Origin: M3007 sp039804245 | GTDB lineage: Bacteria; Bacteroidota; Bacteroidia; Chitinophagales; Saprospiraceae | Assembly: GCA_039804245.1 (NCBI GenBank) | Contig: JBDLWO010000245.1 | Coordinates: 1-22,391, forward strand | Reading direction: 5' to 3' | DNA: 22,391 bases | Part shown: piece after piece, positions 13,693 to 21,118 of the stretch | Layout of the letters: every line of letters begins with the position of its first letter | How positions within the stretch are numbered: position 1 is the first letter of the stretch | Notes under the pieces: model-generated | Database searches by the model: none | What the model was told of the DNA's origin: nothing | The model's input: only the letters and a program-made list of their open reading frames with translations | Translations under genes and position numbers: made by a program

Positions 13693-16600
13693 ATGATCAA
13701 GCGTCTGATATTATACGCTACAGCACTATCCGTTTTACTGGGCCTTGCCATAAAATCGGGTCAGTTGGAAGAAAACAGTGCCCTGCTCGGACAGTATGCG
13801 CGCACCATCTCTGTTTGGCTGGATGACCAGCTCAAACTGGCCTCTTCCGTTAATCCTGGCGATACCGGGCAGACGAATAAAAACTGTACGGTTGTTATAC
13901 ATAAAGCGGATTCTGTTACATACTGGACAAACACCCTCGCACTGCCGCCTGCCAGAGAGCTGAAAAAATGGGCAGGCAGCCCCGGAACCAGGCTGGTATC
14001 GCTGCCTTCAGGCTGGTTTCTGGCCAAAACCGAAAACCGTGGCGATGGAAGCTGCAAATCAACTGTCATTCCGATACGTTATGCACTGGATTTCAGTAAC
14101 TCCGGTGATAAGCTGATTTTCCCCGCCGATCCCGGTATCTCATCCGAACTGATCATCTCGACTAACAAAACAGAATGGCCGGTAACAGCAAATGGAACGA
14201 CCATCTGCTGGCTCTCGGCAAGCGGTCCCCTCCAGACCGGCTGGATACTGTGGATCAAGTGCGGAGCATGGACTCTTTTCTTTCTGCTGTCTTTCCGGCT
14301 TCTCAACGAAATAGCCCGTACAGTATCCGTAAAGGCCGGCACTCTGGCCAGTTCGGTACTGATTTTTTCAGTCACAGGCGGATTGCTTGTTTTTAATAAT
14401 CTGTCGTCCCTGGTATCATCGGCGTTTGCCGGAATCCCTGTCTTCGACCACAGGTTCTCCGAAAATTCGCTGATTGGATTGTCAGTAGGCGACTGGTTTG
14501 TCAACGCAGTCCTGTTTGCGTATCTGATGGCGTATGTTCACAGGAACTACCCGTCCAAATCACTGGAACATCTCGGGTTCGGCTCAAAGGTGGGTATAGC
14601 AGTATTGTGTAATCTGGCATTACTGGCAGCTGTACCACTGGTTATGACTGCTTCCGGCCAACTGGCAGGGAACGAAGGCGGCTTCAACTTCGACCGGCTT
14701 CTGTATATCGGACTCAACGGATTTGTTGCCCTTGGAGGTTTGCTTGTGTTCATCGCAGGACTTTTCCTATTCGGACACAGAATGATGCTGACGGTACGCA
14801 GCCTGGCTCTGGCCCGCCCTGCGCGACTGGCTGTTGCACTTGCAGCCTCGCTGGCCGTTGCTGTGATCGCCGCTTCCGCCGGACTGAACCCGATCACCGC
14901 AGGGATAATAGCCGTTGTTTATGCCGGTGTTATGGATACGTTTGTACACTGGCAGGATAATGGCTTCGGATGGGTAGTGGTCTGGACGCTCATCTTTGCT
15001 GGTTCGGCATCTGCTTTGCTGCAAAGTGAGAGTGAAAGTAATGACAGGTTGCTCCGCCTCCGATACGCAGAAGAACTCGTATCGGAAAGAGATACCGCCA
15101 TCACCGAAAAAATGCTCCCCGCCTTCCTCGCTGACCTGCGCGCTGATTCGGCCAACATAGCCGGTATCCTCAAACCCTGGCCTTTCAAAGCAGGAATAGA
15201 AGAGATGCGCGCTGCTGTAAATGGCGTAATGATCAGGCAGAGTTATCTGTTCCAGCACTACAGGTTGAAGGTAGGTGCTTTCGATCAGGAAAATCAGTCG
15301 GTAATATCCGGCCAAACACTTGGTTATGAGGAAATTGTACTGGATAACTGGTTGAAAGCGCGCAACACTGGCGCCAATCCGGATATACGTTTTCTGCGCG
15401 GAGATGATGGCAAGTTCAGATATCTCCTGCGTCTCTCTGTTTTCAGGGCCTCCGACACATCCCAGCCTGTTCAGTTGTTCGTGATTCTTGAGCATGACTA
15501 CCTGGCCAATGATCAGGCTTATACCCGGATACTCCGGCATCGGCAGTACAAGGATATGAACCGCCTCTCCGATTACTCTTTCGTTGTCCAGAAAAACGGA
15601 AGAATTCTCGTTGAACAGGGTCGCGGAAGTCTCCCGGCACTCTCCTCCACCAAAATTCAGAAGGGAGAGTCTGAAGAAATCGAATCTGACAATCGCGTGG
15701 ATGCTGTAGCCAGAAGTTCTGATGGGACGGTACTCGCTGCTGTAGGTCATACCAATACCGGTTGGCTCAGGCATATCTATCTGTTCTCCCTGCTCTTCAC
15801 GCTTATCTCCCTGCTCCTGCTCGGGATAGCATCGGCAAATTCTCTGCTGGGTTTTCTGCCTGAAGAGTACGACTTCCGGCTCACGGCAAAGGGCTCGCTC
15901 GCCCGGCGTATCCATCTGTGGAATGTTACCCTGCTCGCTGCCGCCTTCCTCGTTATAGGGTTCCTGACATACAGGCATTTCGCCAACAGCGCCCGCGAAA
16001 CTGCCAGAGCTGACTTCGCATACAGAGCTGAAGCAATACAGAATCATCTTGAAACCCCGCTCCTTAATCTGCGTGATTCCACCGGTGCTGTCAGTACATC
16101 CTCTCTGGTTCGATCTTTTACCGAAATTACCGGTAGCCTCGGAGCTGATGCCAACCTCTATGATGCACAGGGAGAAATGCTTTACAGCACACGAAAAGAT
16201 CTGGTTTATCTGGGTATCATTGCCCCCAAAATGGATAAATCGGTACTGGAAAATCTGCAAAAAAACAGGGCGCCCGAACTGGAAGTCCGGGAGGCCATCG
16301 CAGGATCTCCTTACACCGCACAATATCGCCCCTGTCTGAGTGCCTCCGGCGACCTGCTTGGCTTTATTGGCGTACCCAATCCCGATTCCCGGGTTCAGAT
16401 AGGTACGGAAGTGAGCAACTTTATCGGTATGCTCGCCAGCCTGTATGTATTCCTGTTACTGATCGCCTATACGGTTACATACGCGCTCTCGCGCTCTATC
16501 ATACGCCCGCTGAGCCTGCTCTCCGAAAAGGTACAGGAACTCAAATTTACTGATAAAAATGATCCGCTCGTTTATGCTGGCGATAATCAGGATGAAATCA

Positions 16601-17346
16601 GTGAACTGATCGCCCGGTATAATACCATGGTGGCCAAGCTGGAGGACTCCAAGCTGCAACTGGTTCGCCTCGAAAGGGAGGGCGCATGGAGAGAAATGGC
16701 TCGTCAGGTAGCCCACGATATCAAAAATCCGCTCACCACCATGAAGTTGTCCATGCAACAGCTGGAAAGGGTGTCGAGCAATCCTGAACAGGCAGCAGCT
16801 TACCTCAGAAAGGCTATCACCCGACTCATTGAGCAAATTGATTCTCTTGCGCAAATCGCTTCCGAGTTCTCCATGTTCGCCAATCTCGATATCAGGCAAA
16901 AAAGCGATGTGGTGGTGAATGAGGTGGTCGAAAATGTACACGATCTTTTCAGTGAACAGAGAAATGTACATCTCGACTTGTCAATGCCCAAAGAGGCGCT
17001 ACATATCATGGGGGATAAGAATCACCTGATAAGGGTGTTTAATAACCTGGTTATCAATGCTATACAGGCCATTCCTTCTGACAGGGAAGGTAAAATAAAT
17101 GTAGCTGTACTGAACCAGAACGGACTGGCAGTTATCAAAATCAGCGACAACGGCGGTGGTATTCCTCCGGAAATCAGGGATCGTGTGTTTGAACCCAATT
17201 TCACGACGAAGACATCGGGCAGCGGTCTGGGTCTGGCAATCTGTAAGAAGATTATTGAGGCGCACGACGGGAATATCCGGTTCGAAACCAGAGAAAATGA
17301 AGGTACCGACTTCTTTGTGGAAATTCCGGTTTCATCAGTGGCCTGA
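13693..17346 (+). CDS. Large NtrY-like membrane sensor histidine kinase
   Basis: At 1217 residues this is much longer than a typical kinase. After an N-terminal hydrophobic anchor (about 5-21) and a first extracytoplasmic segment comes a multi-pass block of about seven membrane helices (roughly 180-442). A soluble region follows (~445-690), then helices at ~695-717 and ~742-760, a second sensor segment (~765-905) and a last helix (~909-932). A HAMP-like linker leads to the kinase core. The H-box VAHDIKNPLTTMKLSMQQL has the phospho-acceptor His1008; the N-box NNLVINAIQAI lies near 1117-1127; DNGGGIP starts near 1152; and FTTKTSGSGLGLAICKKI ends the ATPase. The DIKNPLT H-box places it near NtrY. 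The signal is unknown, and no response regulator lies nearby. Its last 12 bases overlap the convergent phosphatase gene. Confidence 0.9.
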   Translation: MIKRLILYATALSVLLGLAIKSGQLEENSALLGQYARTISVWLDDQLKLASSVNPGDTGQTNKNCTVVIHKADSVTYWTNTLALPPARELKKWAGSPGTRLVSLPSGWFLAKTENRGDGSCKSTVIPIRYALDFSNSGDKLIFPADPGISSELIISTNKTEWPVTANGTTICWLSASGPLQTGWILWIKCGAWTLFFLLSFRLLNEIARTVSVKAGTLASSVLIFSVTGGLLVFNNLSSLVSSAFAGIPVFDHRFSENSLIGLSVGDWFVNAVLFAYLMAYVHRNYPSKSLEHLGFGSKVGIAVLCNLALLAAVPLVMTASGQLAGNEGGFNFDRLLYIGLNGFVALGGLLVFIAGLFLFGHRMMLTVRSLALARPARLAVALAASLAVAVIAASAGLNPITAGIIAVVYAGVMDTFVHWQDNGFGWVVVWTLIFAGSASALLQSESESNDRLLRLRYAEELVSERDTAITEKMLPAFLADLRADSANIAGILKPWPFKAGIEEMRAAVNGVMIRQSYLFQHYRLKVGAFDQENQSVISGQTLGYEEIVLDNWLKARNTGANPDIRFLRGDDGKFRYLLRLSVFRASDTSQPVQLFVILEHDYLANDQAYTRILRHRQYKDMNRLSDYSFVVQKNGRILVEQGRGSLPALSSTKIQKGESEEIESDNRVDAVARSSDGTVLAAVGHTNTGWLRHIYLFSLLFTLISLLLLGIASANSLLGFLPEEYDFRLTAKGSLARRIHLWNVTLLAAAFLVIGFLTYRHFANSARETARADFAYRAEAIQNHLETPLLNLRDSTGAVSTSSLVRSFTEITGSLGADANLYDAQGEMLYSTRKDLVYLGIIAPKMDKSVLENLQKNRAPELEVREAIAGSPYTAQYRPCLSASGDLLGFIGVPNPDSRVQIGTEVSNFIGMLASLYVFLLLIAYTVTYALSRSIIRPLSLLSEKVQELKFTDKNDPLVYAGDNQDEISELIARYNTMVAKLEDSKLQLVRLEREGAWREMARQVAHDIKNPLTTMKLSMQQLERVSSNPEQAAAYLRKAITRLIEQIDSLAQIASEFSMFANLDIRQKSDVVVNEVVENVHDLFSEQRNVHLDLSMPKEALHIMGDKNHLIRVFNNLVINAIQAIPSDREGKINVAVLNQNGLAVIKISDNGGGIPPEIRDRVFEPNFTTKTSGSGLGLAICKKIIEAHDGNIRFETRENEGTDFFVEIPVSSVA

Positions 17347-17790
17347 TGACGCGATAAAGCGCCTGCAGGCTTCATCAAGCATCTGATAGACTGCCTCGAA
17401 GCCATTGTCGTCGTAGTACGGATCGGGCACCGAACGGTCTTCCCCGGGATGTGTCTCGTCCAGTATAAGAGATACTTTATCCCGGTGTATTTCGCTTTTG
17501 GCCAGCTGAAGCACGTCCCTCCTGTTATGAACATCCATGACGAATATCCTGTCGAACCGCTCAAAATCATCCGGCTGGAACTGTCGGGCCCGCTGGTCGG
17601 TGATGTCAATGCCGTGTTTTCTCCCTACCTGTATGGAGCGTCGGTCGGGTAATTCTCCGGTGTGCCAGTAACCGGTTCCCGCGCTGTCAACGATCCAGGA
17701 TAAACCAGCCTCTGTGGCCCGTGATTTCATAATTCCTTCTGCAAGCGGGCTTCGGCAGATATTACCCAGGCATACCATCAGTATTTTCAT
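17335..17790 (-). CDS. Low-molecular-weight protein-tyrosine phosphatase
   Basis: The cytoplasmic enzyme removes phosphate from protein tyrosine. The N-terminus MKILMVCLGNICRSPLAEG has the P-loop C-x5-R-S (Cys7, Arg13, Ser14), and VPDPYYDD supplies the general-acid Asp123. VDSAGTGYWHTGELPDRRS and FVMDVHNRRDV are further family blocks. I chose the ATG at 17790 (151 residues), which begins exactly at the conserved first strand; an ATG at 17808 would add six residues and overlap the gldF stop by seven bases. In bacteria these enzymes often pair with BY-kinases that control polysaccharide export, but no kinase of that type is in view. It is the third gene of the gldA-gldF unit and its end overlaps the histidine kinase gene on the other strand. 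Confidence 0.9.
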   Translation of the reverse strand: MKILMVCLGNICRSPLAEGIMKSRATEAGLSWIVDSAGTGYWHTGELPDRRSIQVGRKHGIDITDQRARQFQPDDFERFDRIFVMDVHNRRDVLQLAKSEIHRDKVSLILDETHPGEDRSVPDPYYDDNGFEAVYQMLDEACRRFIASSGH

Positions 17791-17801
17791 GGAATAATTA
17801 T

Positions 17802-18533
17802 TTACCATTTCCTCTTACCCAGACTCAGCAGGGTAGCCGCAAAGAAAAAAGCAATGACTGAAAGAAAATAGACAATATCACGGGTGTCGAGAGAGCCCCG
17901 GCTGATAGAGTTGTAGTGGTAGTCAATTCCCATAGACTGGATAATATCATCTGTTTTACCGAAAAATATGGGTAGCCTGCTCAGATAATCGAATGCCAGA
18001 TATACAAAAAAACACAGGAAGGTAGCCAGCACAAAAGCCACTATCTGATTGTTGGTCAGTGAACTGGCAAATATTCCAATTGAAACAAAAGCCCCCGCCA
18101 GGAAGAGAAGTCCTGCGAAAGAGCCCAGTGTACCACCAAAATCAATATTCCCCTGCGGGGCGCCCAGTTGCCACACCGAAAAGTAGTACAGCCAGGTGGG
18201 CAGGAGGGCTATTACTACCAGCACAAATGCCGCCATGAATTTGCCTCCCACAATCTGCCAGTCAGTAACAGGGCGTGTAACAAGCAGCTCAATGGTGCCT
18301 GTCTGCTTCTCTTCTGCCAGCGAACGCATGGTGACGGCTGGTATCAGAAACATGAATACCATGGGCGCTATTCCAAACAGGGTGTCCAGTGAGGCATAGT
18401 TGCCGTCGGGAATGCTGAACTCGGGGAAAACCCACATAAGCAGCCCCATGATAACCAGGAACGTACCAATGACTACATAGCCAATCAGCGAAGCAAAAAA
18501 AGCGTTGATCTCTTTCAGAAATACAGGAATCAT
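17802..18533 (-). CDS. gldF: Gliding-type ABC transporter permease GldF
   Basis: The 243-residue protein matches GldF: KEINAFFASLIGYVVIGTFL at the start, IAPMVFMFLIPAVTMRSLAE, the cytoplasmic EEKQTGTIELLVTRPV segment (about 74-89), and FASSLTNNQIVAFVLATFLC. Six membrane helices are visible at about 15-36, 51-69, 99-118, 137-160, 163-184 and 219-238. In Flavobacterium, GldF with GldG and the ATPase GldA forms an ABC complex required for gliding; the transported substrate is unknown. It follows gldA by 23 bases. GldG, usually encoded right after GldF, is not here; the phosphatase gene occupies that place. Related ABC-2 permeases without a gliding role cannot be excluded, but the GldF-like motifs are strong. 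Confidence 0.87.
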   Translation of the reverse strand: MIPVFLKEINAFFASLIGYVVIGTFLVIMGLLMWVFPEFSIPDGNYASLDTLFGIAPMVFMFLIPAVTMRSLAEEKQTGTIELLVTRPVTDWQIVGGKFMAAFVLVVIALLPTWLYYFSVWQLGAPQGNIDFGGTLGSFAGLLFLAGAFVSIGIFASSLTNNQIVAFVLATFLCFFVYLAFDYLSRLPIFFGKTDDIIQSMGIDYHYNSISRGSLDTRDIVYFLSVIAFFFAATLLSLGKRKW

Positions 18534-18556
18534 GTGCGACAGCTTTAAAAGGTTTT

Positions 18557-19483
18557 TTATCTGGTGAGCTGCTGGAATACGTCTTCCACGCTGAATACCT
18601 CCTTGTGCAACTCAAGCAGGGTGAGCTGATTCCTGACGGCAAATGAAAAAACGTCGGCCCGTATATCCTGTGAAGCATCCGAACTCAGCTTCCAGCGGCG
18701 GTCGCCCGCACTTTCCACCGATTTTACACTCCGGATACCCGAAAGTTGCTGCGCATTTGTCTTTTCCGCAAACTCCACCGTGACTATACTCTGACCCACA
18801 AACTGCTCCTTGAGCCGCTGAATTGGTGCATCGGCTACAAGCCGGCCTTTATTGATGATAATGGCATGATCACAAACGGCCTCCACTTCTCCCAGGATAT
18901 GGGTTGAAAGGATGACTGTTTTTTCCTTGCCCAGATCTTTGATCAATTGCCTTATTTCTACAATCTGGTTTGGATCCAGACCACTGGTAGGCTCATCCAG
19001 AATGAGTACATCCGGATTGTGCAGCATGGCCTGCGCCAGACCTACCCGCTGACGGTATCCCTTCGACAATTCTCCGATTTGCTTGTGGCGGTGGCTTACG
19101 AGCCCCGTTCGCTCCACCATTTCGTCAACTCTGGCTGCCACTTTGGCTACCTTGTGCAGTCCTGCAGTGAATGTCAGGTACTCTCTGACATACATCTCCC
19201 TGTACAGGGGGTTGTGCTCGGGCAGGTAGCCTATGCGCGCCCGCGCAGCCATGCTGTCCGCGGTTACGTCAAATCCGCAAACCTCCACCCGCCCTTCGGT
19301 AGGTGGCAGGTAACCGGTGATGATTTTCATGGTTGTCGTTTTCCCGGCGCCATTGGGGCCAAGGAAACCAAGTACCTCCCCCTTGCGTGCCTCGAAGGAG
19401 ATTCCGTCAACAGCTCGCTGCGACTCGTACGTTTTTACAAGTTCTGATACTTTTACCGACACAGAGAAGACCGATAGACCCAT
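18557..19483 (-). CDS. gldA: Gliding-type ABC transporter ATP-binding protein GldA
   Basis: The 308-residue protein has one ABC ATPase domain: Walker A GPNGAGKTT (42-50), Q-loop region GYLPEHNPLYREMYVREYLT, signature LSKGYRQR (139-146), Walker B LILDEPTSGLDP (160-171) and H-loop His195. YLPEHNPLY-x3-YVREYL is typical of GldA, as is the C-terminal ~80-residue extension ending in VFSVEDVFQQLTR. The ATG at 19483 gives eight to ten extra residues; a GTG at 19462, starting MSVKVSELVKTY, fits the family better. It energises the complex with GldF at the inner membrane. A perfect -7 box at 19550-19557 lies upstream, so gldA heads the gldA-gldF-phosphatase unit. Confidence 0.88.
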   Translation of the reverse strand: MGLSVFSVSVKVSELVKTYESQRAVDGISFEARKGEVLGFLGPNGAGKTTTMKIITGYLPPTEGRVEVCGFDVTADSMAARARIGYLPEHNPLYREMYVREYLTFTAGLHKVAKVAARVDEMVERTGLVSHRHKQIGELSKGYRQRVGLAQAMLHNPDVLILDEPTSGLDPNQIVEIRQLIKDLGKEKTVILSTHILGEVEAVCDHAIIINKGRLVADAPIQRLKEQFVGQSIVTVEFAEKTNAQQLSGIRSVKSVESAGDRRWKLSSDASQDIRADVFSFAVRNQLTLLELHKEVFSVEDVFQQLTR

Positions 19484-19549
19484 ACACGTCTGGCAACCCG
19501 ACCGGTTGCTGTAAACATATATGATTCAGGTGAAAAAATGTTACAGACG

Positions 19550-19557
19550 CAAAATTA
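19550..19557 (-). promoter_or_regulatory. -7 box for the gldA-gldF unit
   Basis: Minus-strand TAATTTTG is a perfect TAnnTTTG box 66 bases before the ATG at 19483. It lies only 34 bases past the stop of the upstream TlpA-like gene; no terminator separates them, so read-through is also possible. Confidence 0.5.
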
Positions 19558-19590
19558 GGAAAAGTGTCGGGTACTGCGCCCTTCGCCTTG

Positions 19591-21012
19591 TTACTTCATC
19601 TTGCGAAATTCGCGCTGGAATACTTCTTCAAGCTGACTGGCCTTGAGGTTTTTGGCCACTATCGTCCGGTCTTTGTTCAGAATATAAAGTTCCGGCGTGA
19701 TGTCCACGTAATATTTGCCGTAAATAGCCCGGTTTGTAGGGTCAAAAACATTCGTGAACGTGAAGCCGTATTTGCGGATGAACTCCTTCCACTCCTCATC
19801 AGTGGTATTCACGGCAATGCCGTAGAAGTCAACACCGCGATCCTTCCATTTTCTGTAAATAGCCTCAATTTCCGCCGCATCTTTCTGACAGTGCTCACAG
19901 TCGGGGTTAAACATGAGTACTACAATCAGCGGCGACTTTTTCTCATATATAGAGCGCATCTGACCGTTTATGTCGGGCGCTATGACATCAGGCCCTTTTC
20001 TGCCCATCAGGCTGGCCTCCATTTCTGAAACATGCTTCCGCAATTTCTCCAGATTTTCATGGGTATCCCACGTAGCCAGCTCGTCGGTGAAATATGTTTT
20101 GATAATGTGCACATAAACAGCCTCCCCGTCCATTACGTTGGTTTTGGTATTTTCGTGCTGCAGTGCTATGAAATTGGTGAAAAACTTGAAATACGCAGGG
20201 TATGGCAGCGACTTTTTTACCAGGAAATCCGTGGCTTTGATCAGCGAATCGGGCTGCGGTGTAGTCAGTTCCTTGATGTATCGTTTCAGCTTGTTTACTA
20301 CCACGGGCGTTCGGAGCAGCCTTTCATCGCTGAAGTCAACGTTATCCCACAGACGGTTTCTGTAACTCACTACCTGCCGGATGGTATCGGTTTGGCCATT
20401 CGGTTTTTTGAATTCTATGAAATCCGGATTCTGGCCTGCAAATTTGAATTTGGTGAAGAAAGCATTGGGATGCTGTTTGAAGATTCCGTCCAGATATGCC
20501 TTCCGTTCTGCTACCAGCTGATCCTGACGTGCTTTGGCCTGTTTGTATTCCGGCGAATCAGGGGTCAGTTTCTTGAGTTGCTCGGCAAGCTGGTTGAGCT
20601 CCGGTTCCTGAGCAACCTGAAAGCGGTTGGTCTGATAGAAAAGATCGGTATTCAGGCTGCCTTGTACCTGTAGCGAGCCCAGGAAATCAGAAGAATTGGC
20701 TCTGATGGTAACAAATTGCTCATTGTTATCAAGCAATATGGACAAACTCTTGTTCCCGGGTAACAGAAACGTGTAGAATCCTGCAGGGAGAGGCGATTTG
20801 CGCCTGAGTATAAAATGACCTGCAGCGTCAATTATGGCCGTGTCAGCAATGTAATTCTGATCGCCATACATACCGACTACCTTGGTTGTTCCGGCGGTAA
20901 TACCCTCAATGAAAGCCTCAATACGGGTTGAATCGGTTGTGTTTTGCGAAAAAGCAAAGGAAGACCAGAAGAGAGCAGTGAACAGAATGAACCTTGATTT
21001 CAGTGCCAGCAT
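19591..21012 (-). CDS. TlpA-family thioredoxin-like envelope protein with DUF4369/DUF5106-type N-terminus
   Basis: The 473-residue protein has a signal peptide (about 1-22, ending FAFSQ). Residues ~30-110 look like a DUF4369 domain (FIEGITAGTTKVVGMYGDQN, GHFILRRKSPLPAGFYTFLL). The middle, ~130-335, is helical and charged as in DUF5106 proteins. The C-terminal ~130 residues are a thioredoxin fold: VIAPDINGQ, VVLMFNPDCEHCQKDAAEI with the redox pair Cys372 and Cys375 (CEHC), DFYGIAVNTTDEEW, and a TPELYILNKD cis-Pro strand. Such Bacteroidota proteins are thought to reduce or exchange disulfides in the periplasm; the partner is unknown. A perfect -7 box lies at 21044-21051. Confidence 0.87.
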   Translation of the reverse strand: MLALKSRFILFTALFWSSFAFSQNTTDSTRIEAFIEGITAGTTKVVGMYGDQNYIADTAIIDAAGHFILRRKSPLPAGFYTFLLPGNKSLSILLDNNEQFVTIRANSSDFLGSLQVQGSLNTDLFYQTNRFQVAQEPELNQLAEQLKKLTPDSPEYKQAKARQDQLVAERKAYLDGIFKQHPNAFFTKFKFAGQNPDFIEFKKPNGQTDTIRQVVSYRNRLWDNVDFSDERLLRTPVVVNKLKRYIKELTTPQPDSLIKATDFLVKKSLPYPAYFKFFTNFIALQHENTKTNVMDGEAVYVHIIKTYFTDELATWDTHENLEKLRKHVSEMEASLMGRKGPDVIAPDINGQMRSIYEKKSPLIVVLMFNPDCEHCQKDAAEIEAIYRKWKDRGVDFYGIAVNTTDEEWKEFIRKYGFTFTNVFDPTNRAIYGKYYVDITPELYILNKDRTIVAKNLKASQLEEVFQREFRKMK

Positions 21013-21043
21013 ATTTTAAAAGTGTTTTTTTGGATAGAAAGTA

Positions 21044-21051
21044 CAAAAGTA
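21044..21051 (-). promoter_or_regulatory. -7 box for the TlpA-like gene
   Basis: Minus-strand TACTTTTG is a perfect TAnnTTTG box 31 bases before the ATG at 21012. No clear -33 TTG is seen. Confidence 0.5.
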
Positions 21052-21118
21052 AGGGCATACACGGTGGTGTACCCGACATTTGATAACTGTTTGCAAAACA
21101 GGCGAGTCTGGTTCCGGT

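Noticed and set aside
14767..16323. 518-codon minus-strand open frame inside the histidine kinase gene
   Set aside because: No coherent domain or signal; the plus-strand frame is continuous through sensor, HAMP and kinase motifs.
21087..21101. Hairpin CTGTTT-GCA-AAACAG after the glycosyltransferase stop
   Set aside because: Only six AT-rich pairs and no T-tract on the minus strand, too weak to call a terminator.
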